Translations under genes and position numbers: made by a program
Assembly: GCA_021234155.1 (NCBI GenBank)
Contig: JAJEKV010000014.1
Span: 10,929,563 to 10,993,562, forward strand
DNA length: 64,000 nt
Reading direction: 5' to 3'
DNA from: Isoetes taiwanensis
Taxonomy: Eukaryota > Streptophyta > Lycopodiopsida > Isoetales > Isoetaceae
Part shown: in pieces, positions 33,011-45,501 of the stretch
Layout of the letters: every line of letters starts with the position of its first letter
Numbering within the stretch: the stretch's first letter is position 1
Notes under the pieces: generated by a model
Told to the model about the DNA's origin: nothing
What the model saw: only the letters and a program-made list of their open reading frames with translations
Databases searched by the model: none

Positions 33011-35040
33011 GGCGGTCCTTCTCCTCGCGTAGGACCCGTCTAATTCCCTGTGAATCCTACGAGCAAAGAACACCAAGATGCAACCAGACAGATGGGACAA
33101 TTCCAACGAGAAGAGTGGTGTAATATGCTAGAGGACAACTGAAGGAACAAAGATGCTTGAAAGCAAAGCAAAGGCAAGAACAGAGATAAAAAAAAAACCG
33201 AACAATATGGCATAGTCGAAAATAGATATAGAGGGGCTAGCAGACCCAAGAGAACAACATAATGAACAACACCAACTAAGTGAAAAGACTAGAGCAATAG
33301 CACCAAATGACACAATGGGAACAACAATGTTGAAAGAGCCAAATGACACCAAGGGACGCCAAGCCTAAGTTGAACAACCATCCCCAAAACAGGCACACAA
33401 CACCGAGGATACAAAAGCCATGCCAAAAATTCCAATGGTCGCAAGAACCAACTAGACGAGAAATGAACAACTTATGGGAAGCTTGGTAAAGAATGTGGAG
33501 ATCAGACAGAGGATGGTCGAACAGTAAGGCTAAGACACTAAACAACATTCTCAAGAAGGTGCTAATGTACATAAATTGATCCAAGGAACTTATAGATGTA
33601 AGCATGCAAAAGGACAAAGGGTCTCCGGTGCCTAAACGGGATAGAAGAAGTGATAAGAAGGAAACGTGCATAAAACTAAAGAACCTATCAAGTATAGAGC
33701 AAGACGGAGTGAGGTGGGATGAATATGACTCAAGGCAATAGAAACCACTCCCGAAATTGAAGGGCGAGAGGAACAGGTGAGACAACCAAGACAAACTATA
33801 ACAAAGAATGCCACTTGCGAAAAGCAAGGGCGAGAGGAACCGATCAGGCATTGGGTAATGAACAAACTACAACTAAGAATGTCACGAGATAAGAACACTA
33901 AGAGCAATGGAAAGAAATCAATGAGTCCAAAATTTGAAGGGGCACATGGATGGATGGTCGTAACAATGACAAGGAACAAGCCACATAAGGGAGTACAACA
34001 TAAAATATGCAATTAAAACGCACAAACATCAATCTAAGAACTTCAACAGATCAAGCCATAATACATGTGAATGCAAACTAAGATATGGCCCTGGCAAAGC
34101 TATGTAAACATGGGCATATGGTTTTCCAAAATACCACCAAGGTAAAACCTCTGCAAAACGAGCAAATATTAGCGACCACTACAAATGGTACCAATAGAGC
34201 AACGATGGAGAAATTTGAGCCTAAGAAAAAACGACTATCTAATGCAAACAAAGCTTATTGAAAAGGATTAATTGTAGTAGGAAAAAGAGATGTAATGGCC
34301 CACTACCATGCCGAGGAAACAATAAAGATACGGAATTCGAAAGCTTAGATAAAAAGCATATGGCATACTAACACGAATCACCTACTGATAATGAAATGTA
34401 ACTAAGGAAAAGTTCAGGAGGAGAGAAAATATAGAATATTTTAATGGGGATGGTGGACAAAGTTTATATGCAAAGGTCGACGCATAACACAAACTACATG
34501 AAAACTAACAAAAATTCAACCTAATAAGTTATACACCCTATAGAACCAGACCAAGACAATTGATGCCAAACATATGAAGGGTGCAGCATGGTCAAACAAA
34601 GAAGGGTGCATCCATGAAACTGCAATCAGATCTCGTAAACATGACTAACCGTGGTAGAAACACTGAAGTGATGTGATGGATCCAAAAAAAACATGCCATC
34701 AGAAACCATGAAGCCACATGATCTGCCCTAAGAAACCACCACAAAAAGAAGTCAGTCCATCATTTGAACTGTGTAGTTGCCAAGTTGGAACTGATTCCAA
34801 TCATATCGACTCAACTAATCCCTAGAAAATAAGCACGCAAGTTTCAATGGGTTTCTAGAATAACTTGGTCAAAGCGCCACCATAAAAAGAAAAAAGAAAT
34901 AGGAAACAATGCAATAATGATGTAACCAACACAATGAGCCATGTAAATGGCGGGGATAGTGCAAACATAAGGACTACCAAAAGGAATACCAACATACAAG
35001 AACGTGAAGAACCAAGAAAAAAGGAATATAGGCAAATAAG
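33011..35040. other. Gene-free stretch, A-rich and T-poor on the plus strand
   Basis: Strong strand asymmetry: A is much commoner than T, mostly AAC, GAA and ACA words. This leaves long open frames on the minus strand (for example 33851-33276, 191 residues of Leu/Ser/Phe) that are composition artefacts. I see no conserved motif, RNA gene or terminal repeat. Confidence 0.55.
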
Positions 35041-35192
35041 AAATCTTGTTTAATAAATTATGCACCAAGGACCCTTTGTTATAATGTTTATAACACGAGG
35101 TTTAATGTTCGTAACATAAGGGGAGCACAAACGACAATAACGTCAAACAACAAGGGAAAGATAAGACAAGGACTAGACTGACGAAACTCAAC

Positions 35193-35209
35193 AAAAGTAT
35201 AATCATGCA
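35193..35209. repeat. Target-site duplication, left (17 bp)
   Basis: AAAAGTATAATCATGCA, identical to 35833-35849. Confidence 0.95.
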
Positions 35210-35832
35210 TTCTTTAATACCTTGAACAAAGTTCCAGCATCTCTTGTTATCCACCTTCTTAATTAGAGGAAGAGCACTTGCTACATAAGCCCATAAATTG
35301 ATATCTTTATCTAACAACCATTGTTCAATAGAAATAATACCTGCTCTCCTCCACCTCGCTTGGGAATGCACATGCATAAATTCTACAACTAGGTAGCGGT
35401 GCATTGAAACATTGAAGCACTGTCTATATTTGTGTACAGAGCTGAGTAGTCTTAGGTCCTGGCTGCATTCTCTTTTTGGAGTATCTTTGGATAGTCAGCA
35501 CTTTCTTTTGGGTATTTATCCAAATCAGTGGACTGCTTCTAAAAGGATTGCATTTCACATGGCAAAGTCTTGGCTAATATGGAGTGTATGGAAGCGAAGG
35601 CGAAGAAAGGTCTTTTATGATAAGCGTATTTCTTCTCAGGTGGTGCTTCAAGAAATTCGTAAGAAGTTGTATAATTGCTTTCGGATCTCCAATTGGTCTG
35701 ATAGTATTAAAATTCCAATATGGAGTGATCATCTAAAAGTGATTGATGCTTCAGGGGCATTTCTTATTTCTGGAAGTACTTTGTAATATTTTGAGTGTAT
35801 AATATGAAGTAAAACACGTTCTTCAAAATAAA
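35210..35832. mobile_element. Truncated L1-type LINE copy with inverted 5' half
   Basis: The 3' part (about 35405-35832, plus strand) encodes the end of ORF2: HCLYLCTELSSLRSWLHSLFG, WTASKRIAFHMAKSWLIWSVWKRRRRKVFYD, then a 3' UTR and an A-rich tail. The 5' part (about 35404-35210) is inverted: on the minus strand it encodes ARWRRAGIISIEQWLLDKD and VASALPLIKKV, which lies upstream in ORF2 (homologous to 32090-32260). About 300 bp between the halves are missing. A perfect 17 bp duplication flanks the whole, so both halves arrived in one insertion, as expected of twin priming. Confidence 0.92.
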
Positions 35833-35849
35833 AAAAGTATAATCATGCA
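35833..35849. repeat. Target-site duplication, right (17 bp)
   Basis: Second copy of AAAAGTATAATCATGCA, directly after the A-rich tail. Confidence 0.95.
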
Positions 35850-37200
35850 CAAGGACCGATCTATGTATAAGGACATTTTGTGATTAATGTTTAATAAATT
35901 ATGCCCAAGGAACCTTTGTTATAATGTTTAGAACACGAGGTTTAATGTTTATAACATTAGGGTTGCATAAAACGACCTTTGCATGCGTCAAATAACAAAG
36001 TGAAAGATGAGACAAGAACTAGACTGACCAAACTCAACACATAAATTATTCTAACTATACAAATACGACCCCGGGCAGAATCCAACCAAGCCCCAAGCAC
36101 AACCTATAAGGACCGTCGTAATACGACCTAGAACAACACAAACATAAAGCACACCACAAAACCCACTACAAGCCCCCAAACCAACCGGCACATGAAACAG
36201 AAACCAAACGAAACCGAACAAGATGGCAACAACAAATTAGACAAAAGAGGTCGACAAGATCCCTACATACCAAACAAGACTCCTATACCAATCTAGACAT
36301 ATCCACCCAAAAAACAGAACCTAGCTTCGCAACAACCCCGAAAACCCCCAAAAAATAATGACCTTATCTACACAGACCCACAACAAACCCCCCAAACTGA
36401 CCAACAAATGAAAACGAGACTAAGCAAGATGGCAATAAACTGGCAAAAATGGCGGATGGCATAACATGCATAAAGGGACGACCAGAACCAAAACAAGCAC
36501 CAACCAACCAACCACGGAAAAACTCCTAGACGACAACACATCATACATCCAAGACACACACCGACCAAACAAGCAAAAGCAGAAACCAACTAAAAAAGAC
36601 TATGCACCGAAGCTAATACGACCCATGCAGGAACCAAACAATCAAGGATCAAAACAAGGACTGACTCTAGACTATAAGCTCAAGCACATCCAAGGCGACC
36701 AACATAAGGGGGGGGGGAGGGAGGGAGGGAGGGTAGAGGGGCACAACAGACCCAGGCACAACCAACCTACGCACTAGGACCTTTTGTTATTAATGTCTAA
36801 TAATAATATGCATTAGGACCTCTTGTTATTGATGTTTAATAATATTATGCACAAGGATCTCTTATTATAACGTTTCTAACAAAAAAAGTTTAACGTTTAT
36901 AACAAAAAAATGGGGCACAATGGACCTACGCATAGCGTCAAACAACAAAGGAAAGATGAGGCTAGGACTAGACGGACCAATCCCAACCCAGGCACAACCA
37001 ACCTACGCACAAGGAGCTTTTGTTACTAATGTCTAATAATATGCACGAGGATCTTTTGTCATTAATGTTTAACAATATTATGCACAAATGTTTATAATAA
37101 AAGGTTTAATGTATATAACAAAAAAGGGGCACAATTGACCTACGCATGACGTCAAACAACAAGGGAAAGATGAGACGAGGATTAGATGGACCAATCCCAA

Positions 37201-38920
37201 CAAACGAACCTAGAGAAAACCCATTACAAGCCCCCAAGCCAAATGACAATCAAAAAAGAAAATCCAATCATAAACAAGCAAACCAAGACCGAGCAAGGCG
37301 ACAACCAACAAACTAGACAAGAAAAGACCGACAAGATCCCTACAGACCAAAACCAAGACTCTTATACAACCCATACATATCCTACCTACCAACCAAACCC
37401 CTAGCACCATCTAAAAACCATTAAAAAAGGCCTAGCAATCATATAAAGAAAGCTTATTCTAAAAATAACTAAAGAAGAACACGACGGGATACCGGGCACC
37501 GGAAACCCAGACGACCCTGAAACGTCGGGGACCCCGGTAACCCCTGGAGGTGCAATTACCTGGTAGTGCTTAAACAAATTCCGCGGCCGACTTGAGGTCG
37601 GACTGCCAATCAATTTGGATCTGCCTGAAGCGGGCACAGGTATGGTTGCCGGGTGAAATCAGGGAGAGGAAGGAGATCGAGGAAGCAAACTCTGACTGCG
37701 GGATTTTTAATGCAGCAGCAGCAGTATGAGAGCAACGCGCCAATGCTAGGATGGAAAAAGCAGAAAACCAGAGTAAAGAAGGCGGTCTAGCATATATAAA
37801 AGATAGAACAATCAAAAGAAGCATGAGAAAGCAAAGAATAGGAGCAGAGGACGAAAAAAGCAAGATCTATTCGTTCTTCGGGTCTTCAAGAACACCACAA
37901 TCCATAAGGAGTGGTATCCCTGAGCTCAATCCATCAGATGAAACTAGAGAATAAAGTACCAGAATGGGAGAATAAGCAGGAGGGAAACTCTAGAACCAAC
38001 AGAATTCAGCTCAGAGGAAACGCCGATGAGGAATGCTAGCAGGCAACATGGATATATAGTAGACAGAGCCAAAGAAAGCCTACGCCATAGAAGGCTCAGG
38101 CTATAGATAGATCTGACGCCCAAAATGGCATGACGCCAAAACAGACGTCCCTTTCCCCAGAATGAGAAGAGAACCATGGCATTCTCTATGAAGTATACTT
38201 ATTTCTAGCATGGGGGGATGGGATGCCAATACTAAACCCATCAGTTCTAAGACCCCTGCAAAATCAGTGCTCGTAATCTTCTCAAAGTAAATATGAAGAA
38301 TGTTTAAAAATTGCCTTTTGCATTATATGTTGTTTGTGAATGAAAATTTCATAAATCACCCACCAAATCGTGAATTCATTTGAAACCCGTGCTCAGATTC
38401 TTGCAAAGACTAAGGGAATGGACCAAGATTTTGTCATCATTTGTTGCCACTCTATTGATGGGTATTCATCAGTAGATACTTTAGTTATAGACTGCAATGC
38501 ATAATTCATCAAAACTAGAGCGCTTCTTGATGTGATTGCAGACTTCCACAAATTTGAGCTTGCCAGTTTCATGTTATTAAATCGCTACAAAACGATGCCC
38601 TACAATTATCAGCAGAGGCAAGCATCAAGATTCAAAGCTCTAGCTACGAAAGCCATGGGATTTGCTCTAGATTATGAAGCAGATAACCTAATCACATATC
38701 AATTCCTACACAAAGTTTTCCTTTTGAAAATAGAAACCATATTTGTATTGTGGTGATTAGGCCTGGGTCGTGGGAGCAAGAGTCACCCTCGTTTTACCAA
38801 TTTTGACATGTCTTGAAGCTGGAGACTATATCAGGTCTTGAAGCTTTGAATCATAGAAAAAATAGAGAAATTATTACCTGATGCTGCCTAAAAGTTGCCA
38901 ATCGAATCGAAAGCAAAACT
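37201..38920. other. No gene recognised
   Basis: 37210-37400 continues the A/C-rich composition. 37480-37640 is GC-richer (ACCCCGGTAACCCC, TTCCGCGGCCGACTTGAGGTCGG). On the minus strand a 97-residue frame (37863-37570) starts with a hydrophobic, signal-like segment but has no family I know. The rest is AT-rich and featureless. Confidence 0.4.
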
Positions 38921-39615
38921 AAAGCCCAATTTCAAGTTTAATTTTGACTGCCCAATTCATGCATGCTTTCAATTAGATTCATCAACAATAAACCCCAGAA
39001 CAAACATCTGAAGCTGCCAACAATGCATAGATCACATCTCGATTCGTTTCTAATGTTATCTTTTAACCGGCTCACATTGCAATGATGTGCCTAACTCAAT
39101 CTAGCTCATGCTGCAGAAAAATGATGTGTCTAACTCAATCTAGAGAGCCTTACCTGTAGAACAATTGAGGGGGCATCTTCTTTCCGCCTTGAAGCTAATT
39201 TGATCAAGCTCTCCTAGTAACACACAATGCGAGCTGAATTTGCAAGGGAATATATCTACCATAAAAACTAAAGCTCAATTTCAAGTTTAATTTTGACTGC
39301 CCAATTCATGCATGCTTTCAATTAGATTCCTCAATAACAAACCCCAGCTCAAACATCTGAAGCTGCCAACAATGCACAAATCACATCTCAATTCGTTTCT
39401 AATGTTATCTTTTAACCAGCTCACATTGCAATAATGTGCCTAACTCAATCTAGCTCATGTTGTAGAAAAGTGATGTGTCTAACTCAATCTAGAGAGCCTT
39501 ACTTGTAGAACAATTGAGGGAGCCTCTTCTTTCCGCCTTGAAGCTAATTTGATCAAGCTCTCCTAGTAACACACAATGCGAGCTGAATTTGTAAGGGAAG
39601 ATATCTACCATAAAA
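38921..39615. repeat. Tandem duplication, 349 bp period
   Basis: AAAGC(C/T)CAATTTCAAG at 38921 and at 39270 start two copies about 95% identical. Each ends near GCGAGCTGAATTTG(C/T)AAGGGAA.ATATCTACC. Within each copy the phrase GTGTCTAACTCAATCTAG or a close variant occurs twice. Confidence 0.9.
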
Positions 39616-39842
39616 AAAACAACCCTAACAATCAAATGCAACAAGAGCATCAACCTAATTTGACAAAGGATTCCAATTAACACACAATCCCAGCCTAAAT
39701 GAATAGATAATAAATACAAAATGGTTGCTTGTGTTAATCCTAATAGTCAAACGGAAGGGGAGGAAAGCTTACAAAATAAGGCCTTCCATCAATATTGAAC
39801 CTACACGCCAGCTCTTCCCAATCAGGCTCTCGGTCAGTGGCA

Positions 39843-40232
39843 TTAGAACCAAAACCAACCCGCCGAATCAAATCGCATATTGAAGGGACCAAAATGGTTA
39901 AAAAAATTGAACGTCAAGATGGCACACAGAACATCCATTTCAAATGAAGCTTTAACATATGCATTTTGCCTATTCAGAACCTTCACGACAATTTTAAATC
40001 CATCTGGTAACATAGAACAATAAATTGCTCCAAGTCCACCATCCCCAAGCAAGTATATTGAGTTGTATCCTCTAGTAGTAGCAGCAATATCGCTGTATCT
40101 GAAGATGAATCCAGGTACAAACATGACCATTTTCTTGTCATAAATGATAGGAATGTTTTGATGTTGTCTGCTTTGATTTGCACAGTACAAAACAATAAAA
40201 AAAACTATAAGAAGGAGCATGCAAGATATCAC
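39843..40232 (-). pseudogene. Receptor-like kinase fragment (transmembrane end plus N-lobe)
   Basis: Minus strand: a hydrophobic segment at the start (MLLLIVFFIVLYCANQ, residues 4-19, a plausible membrane helix), a linker, then YSDIAATTRGYNSIYLLGDGGLGAIYCSMLPDG, which fits the Gly-rich loop, and KIVVKVLNRQ with the invariant Lys, then a helix-C-like SFEMDVLCAIL. This matches plant LRR receptor-like kinases of the XII type. The sequence degenerates after about residue 110, so most of the kinase is absent. It lies just inside the second Helitron end and is probably captured. Confidence 0.6.
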
Positions 40233-40439
40233 CAGGCAGGGGCAGACATAACCATAATTACAAGGTGGGTCTAATCAGGCAAAGCTACATTGCTCCACAA
40301 CTATTTTTAATCGACTACAAAATCCAGGTTTGAGGATGCATACCCGACCGGAATGGTGCAACGCTGATAATTTTACCACGATTCCTCAATAACCGCAATG
40401 AAAACATTTTTGAAAGCATCTCAGCCGTCAATTTAATCT

Positions 40440-40496
40440 AACGGCCAAGATCTTGCACAGACTATCCCCTATTTTGCTTTTAGTATTATATATAGA
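40440..40496 (-). mobile_element. 5' terminus of a second Helitron of the same family
   Basis: Read on the minus strand from 40496: TCTATATATAATACTAAAAGC ... GATAGTCTGTGC, closely matching the 5' end of the first Helitron, with host T at 40497. The element extends to lower coordinates. I could not find a CTAG plus hairpin partner between 33000 and 40400, so the 3' end is missing, diverged or hidden by later insertions. Confidence 0.7.
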
Positions 40497-41626
40497 TAGA
40501 TGTTACATTCCAGAACATCCCGAGAATGGTTGGAACGGTGTTGGAATAACAGATAATGGGGGGTTAACGACTCAAAGGTTCTAGATACCAATGAATTAAT
40601 TCAGCGTTATAAACTGAGAGTATTTATTGGGGGATATGACAGGATGTATGAAATATCCCGTCGAATAATGGAAAAGAAAAGTTCGGTGACTTTGCTGATC
40701 ATCCCCTTAGGCTGACTGACAAGAGGGCAAAACATAGAAATTCGAAGTCCCAATGAAAATCAAGACGAGGTGTATAGATTAGAAGGGGTGAGATTATATC
40801 GACCAATAGTCCATATATCCTAAGAGTTACTCTACTCTCGGGGAGCAATTGTAAACACTGAAATAGAAGCTAGAGGGTCCCTTGCCTTGAGGCATAGACC
40901 TCTTATAAACTATGACTTTAAGACTAGGTTCGAACATAGGGGTTTTCTATTATGAGATCGAGAGGTTTTTATGCCTCCGTCTCAAGGGAGCCAAAGACAA
41001 CAACATTTGAAACCGACCAAAAGTTGAAGTTGACATGATAACTTAAGAAAATAGGTTAATTGTGACAAAGCATAGTTGATATTGAGGACAAAAGGATATT
41101 TAGGTGAAGGAGCCTTGTTGCCCCCAAAGGGAAACATACTAACTGTGGTCAATGCATTAAACTAGGTTAAGCCATTTTGGAAGACTAGGTCAAAGTTTGG
41201 AAGAGCTTGGTAGTCAACATTGATGTGGAGATCAAAGGATGCTTACCTTCCAGGTCAACAAGTGCTTAAAGTTCATACGAGGTCAACAAGTGCTTAAAGT
41301 TCATAAGAGGTACTTTATTTGAGGTCAAATGCTTAGTCAAGAATATACCCTAGAAGAATCTGGGTTGTGAAGTTTGGAAGACATCTTTTGAAGTTTGGAA
41401 GTTAAAGAGCTTGGAAGACCCTTGTATACATGGCACCAAATCTTGCCTTCTTCTCTCCCCCATTTCCATACTCATATCTCATTTCCATTTACCCTTTGTT
41501 TAACCATTGAAGTCCACATTTTCATGGCCATAAAATACCATTGTTGGCCTTATCATTACTCCTTTTTCTTGCAAATATCCTTAACCAGTTCTTCCACTTC
41601 CCCATGGTTCATTTCCCATTTTTCCT
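40497..41626. other. 5' flank of the Ty3/gypsy element
   Basis: No coding domain. A 29 bp direct repeat (AGGTCAACAAGTGCTTAAAGTTCATA, 41252-41310) is present. It may hold remains of the LTR, leader or gag, but no LTR pair is visible within the window. Confidence 0.4.
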
Positions 41627-43231
41627 ATGAGCTCTCATGTATACATGTGTCCCCATGGTATATCCCTACCTTCATTTAGGACTTCCCTGGGGCACATATT
41701 TATCACTCCCTGTGGCACATATGCTATGAAAAGAATGCCATTTGGTTTAATAAATGCTCCAGCTACCTTCCAAAGGGCAATGGATGTTATTTTCAAATCA
41801 ATGTCTGCTGAAGAGTTCAGGGTGTATCTAGATGATCTTTGTCTAGGCTCTCATTCTACTAATCATGTGGAATTACTTGCAAAGATTTGTTCTCTATGCA
41901 GGAGTTCAGGAGTTAATCTAAATACAAAGAAATGCATCTTTTTTGCATCAAAAGGACAGCTCTTAGGACATGAAGTATCCAACCAAGGTATTCAAGTTGC
42001 TCAAGATAAGATTGAAGCCCTCAAAAAACTAGCACCTCCCAAGAATCTAAAGCAGGTTAAGAGTTTTATTGGTATGACGAGTTTCCTTAGGATGTATATT
42101 CCAAATTTGCTCATATTTCGAGTCCCATTTCTAAGTTGACAAGGGTAGGCAAGTTTTCTAAGACTGAAAGCAAATATATACCTATCACATGGACTTCAGA
42201 ATGCCAAGAGGCTTTTGATTTTCTCATTTTATCCATATGTGAAGCCACACTTTTGAAGAAACCAGATTTGAACATGCCATTTGAAGTTTATATCACTGTT
42301 ACTAAAAAGGCCATAGGTTTAGCCATTTTGCAGGATAAACATACTATAGTATTTGCAAGCAAACAATGGTCTGCCCTTGCTGCACTCATGTTTCTTATTA
42401 ATAGACAAGGACATTTGCTTCTGAAAAGTCAAGTCCAAGTCTACATGAAGCAAAATCCAATGGGTTTGCTATTTGGTAAGACAACCAATAAGCCAAAGAT
42501 CCAGAGATGGGCTTGTAAGTTGCAAAGTTATGATATTTCTGTAAAGGAGTTGCATTTGGTACGAAGTCCTAGCCTCTACTTGCCTTACATATTTTTTGAC
42601 CATGAAGATGAGTTGGACACTACTGACACCTCACTTGCAGTGGCACATTTAGAGGTAACTCAAGGAGACCAAGCCAAGGGACGATGGCAGCAACCTATTA
42701 GAGACTTTTTACAATATGGGATCATCTCTTCAAGCCTCACACCAAGCCAGAAAAGGAGACTCAAAGACAAATGCAGACAATTCAAGTTGATAGACAATGT
42801 CTTGTGCAAAGTCAACCGAGATGGAATCTTGTTGAGGTGTGTAGATGAAGATGAGTTTGTCCTACTTATCAGGGAAATGCATAAAGGTATCTGTGGAGGA
42901 CATTTTGCTGGGGATACTACAGCAAAAAAGATTCTCAGGTCTGGATATTACTGGCCTACTGTTTTTAGAGATTTCTATGAGATCATGAAGACTTGCCATC
43001 AATGCCAGATTTTTAGCAAAAGAATTTTATTACCAGCTGCCTTGAACCCTATCATATCTCCAGGACCTTTTCAGATTTGGGGGCTAGATTATATTGGCCC
43101 CATTAATCCTTCTTCTGTAGGTCAGCACCAACATATCATTGTGGCCACAGATTATTTTACCAAGTGGGCAGAAGCTATACCCCTGAGGCAGGCTAATTCC
43201 CTCACAACTGCAAGGTTTCTACATGAATATG
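41627..43231 (+). pseudogene. Ty3/gypsy (Athila/Tat-like) pol: RT, RNase H, integrase N-part
   Basis: 5'-truncated RT: TPCGTYAMKRMPFGLINAPATFQRAMD, catalytic VYLDDL (about 41823-41842), KGQLLGHEVS. A one-base overlap at 42136-42139 shifts the frame to 42136-43239. RNase H follows (WTSECQEAFDFLI, KAIGLAILQD, IVFASKQWS), then the integrase zinc domain (GHFAGDTTAKKILRSGYYWP ... CHQCQIFSK) and the core start (WGLDYIGPINP, VATDYFTKWAEAIPLRQA). The frame stops at an insertion (43232). The integrase wording is typical of the Athila/Tat branch rather than chromoviruses. Confidence 0.88.
43224..43231. repeat. Candidate target duplication TGAATATG (left)
   Basis: Identical to 46108-46115 on the other side of the integrase interruption. 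Confidence 0.5.
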
Positions 43232-43526
43232 TAGCATAATAACAGGGGGTTTTTTTTTGTATTTTTGTACAGTTTTTGCTATGGTTTTCATATGATTTGA
43301 TGGGCGTATTGCGCGAGGTGTACTAATCAGTATATCTAGAGTGTTCCTAGTATTTTTTTGATTAAAAATCCATTTCTCCATGGTTTACCCCTAACTTTCC
43401 TTTGTGAAAAGTCGAGCGCATGCAAAGCTCGATTCTTCTATTCTAGGGTTTCTTTGTTCTTTTATTCATTCCTTTTTGTTTTTTCGTTCCGTCCCGTCTT
43501 TGGAATCAAGGATTCATAAATGCCTA

Positions 43527-43640
43527 TGGCGGTCATGGAAAGACAGAAGACCTTCTTCCGAATCGTGTACTGGCACCTATGACGGTCATGGAAATACAGA
43601 AGATCTTCTTCCGAATCGTGTACTGGCACAGAATCGTGTA
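43527..43640. repeat. Short tandem repeat, about 50 bp, two copies
   Basis: GGTCATGGAAAGACAGAAGA and GGTCATGGAAATACAGAAGA begin two copies that each end CGAATCGTGTACTGGCAC. Confidence 0.85.
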
Positions 43641-44111
43641 TTGTTGAAGGCATGGGCATTTCGTACCGTTTACTTCAGTGATTAGGTTTGAGCTTCTTTT
43701 CTCCTCTAAGTGCGCATGGCATTTTCCAGGTAAATTTAATTCATGCAGATGATTCTGAAATGTCGAAATGTTCCTCAGATGCACCACCAGGAAAAGCCCT
43801 GGTTTCAAGGAAAGTAGGTGAAGAAAGAGTAATGTCTCAGAAGCCATCTGTGATAAAGCAAGAAAGAGTTTTCTCTATTGAAACAAGGCCAATTCACTAT
43901 ATTCCAAATCCCACAACAAGTGTCTGGAGCTAAAACATCATTGGCGAAGTGTTCACCATTCCTGGAATTGACTCAAGTTTCCATCCTCCAACAACAAAAA
44001 ACTAGTAGAAATTGAACCGTGGCATCTGATCTTGTGCTGATAATTCCAAGCTCCCAGTTAATTTCCTTCCTTTGATGTTTTGGTCAATCAAAACTTGGAG
44101 TTCAGGACTTG

Positions 44112-45031
44112 GGTTTTCTGTGTAGTTGGAACTGGATACCGTATGTGCTTCTTGTTTGCCTTTGTCATTTTCCACAAGGCCCATTAGCAATAAGCTGAAA
44201 TTCCTCTTATCTCCACAAGGCCCATTAGCAATAAGCTAAAATTCCTCTTATCTGTGAATGCAAAGGCAGTTGGGCAATGGTAAGAATGATAAGGAATTTA
44301 TGACAGGGAATTTTATGTAGAGTAGTTGGCAGTGGTTAAGAATGATAGAGAATATAAAGAAAGGGCGGTGAGCCACGAGTCATCTGATCCCTTTGAGAAC
44401 ATTATCTACGGCATCTGCAGTTGTGGCTTCCAATAAAACCGATATGCGACTCCGAGATTACCTTTGCATTCCGACCTTATATTTGGAAGCGGTAAACTTT
44501 ATATACTATCTTTGCTTTAAGAAATGATGGCAAGACCAAATGATGTAATCATAATCCGCGGTTATGCATTTTTTAAAATGCCGGGGCTTGATTTTTTTAA
44601 TGTATGATCTCTATTTTATTTACTTATTCTCGTTATGCATTTGCCAATTTAGTGATGTATGATCTTTGTCTCATTTTATTTGTGCTATACATTCCACGAA
44701 ACATGACTCTGGGCAAAGCTATTGCACATGATCTGTCTAAGAACCAATACACTATTAGCTGGTTTTCTGTGTAGTTGGAACTGGATACCGTATGTGCTTC
44801 TTGTTTGCCTTTATCATTTTCCACAAGGCCCATTAGCAATAAGCTGAAATTCCTCTTATTTTCACAAGGCCCATTAGCAATAAGCTAAAATTCCTCTTAT
44901 CTGTGAATGCAAAGGCGGGTTAGGTGCTGGTGAGAATGATAAGGAATTTTATGACAGGGAACTTTATGTAGAGTAGTTGGCAGTGGTTAAGAATGATAGA
45001 GAATATAAAGAAAGGGCAGCTGAGCCCTGAG
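44112..45031. repeat. Direct repeat, about 270 bp, offset 649 bp
   Basis: 44112-44380 is repeated at 44761-45031. Each copy contains an inner 42 bp doublet beginning CACAAGGCCCATTAGCAATA. The intervening 380 bp are unique. This could be an LTR-like or duplicated segment of the unknown insertion. Confidence 0.85.
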
Positions 45032-45486
45032 TCATGAAGAATTGTTGCAGTCCCTTTGAAAACATTTGCTGGCATCTGCGAATCGTGGCTTCAATAAAAA
45101 CGATATCACGACTCCACGGATTACCTTTACCTTACCTTTACCTTGAAGCCCTCGACTTGTTGGTCTTCTTCTTCTTCACTCAATCGGAAAACTAGCAGTG
45201 ATCAATAAGGGATATGAAATATTGTTACGACAAAAACATGTTCTATATTGAACTAGTAAAAACAAGGGCAATCGAGAGATATTCTAATCAGAGTTCAAGT
45301 TATTTAGAAGTGAGACCATTATTGCCATCTTCATTTTTGGGCTTAGGAGATAATGAAGAAGAAATGAGAATATCGGACAAAAGGTACATAGAGTGGTTAG
45401 TTAAATAAAAACAATGTCGATTATTACATGTGTCATTTGGATCATGAGGCTATTGCGGGATTTTTAAGCCAATGTGGTTGGAATCC

Positions 45487-45501
45487 GGCGTTCGATTCCC
45501 C
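45487..45501 (+). other. Pol III B-box-like motif
   Basis: GGCGTTCGATTCCCC resembles the T-arm/B box of tRNA genes and tRNA-derived SINEs (GGTTCGANTCC). No cloverleaf can be drawn upstream and the A box is unconvincing. Confidence 0.25.

Larger units (their letters stand above)
35041..37200. repeat. Degenerate repeat family (four main copies)
   Basis: A unit of about 130 bp reads GTTTATAACACGAGGTTTAATGT, then a GCACAA/CGTCAAACAACAAGGGAAAGATGAGAC block, then GGACTAGACTGACC. Copies lie near 35085-35195, 35915-36045, 36865-36990 and 37080-37205. Copy 1 is split off by the LINE fragment at 35210-35832. Next to most copies are 45 bp tandem units with GCACAAGGACCTTTTGTTAT (35061, 35905, 36775-36860, 37010-37085). 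Spacing is irregular, so this is a dispersed or rearranged satellite-like family. Confidence 0.7.

Noticed and set aside
33276-33851. 191-residue minus-strand frame
   Set aside because: Composed of Leu, Ser, Phe and Cys in an A-rich, T-poor region; no motif. A composition artefact.
38000-40400. 3' end (CTAG plus hairpin) of the second Helitron
   Set aside because: Several ACTAG words were inspected (for example 37943 and 38511) but none has a hairpin within 15 bases.
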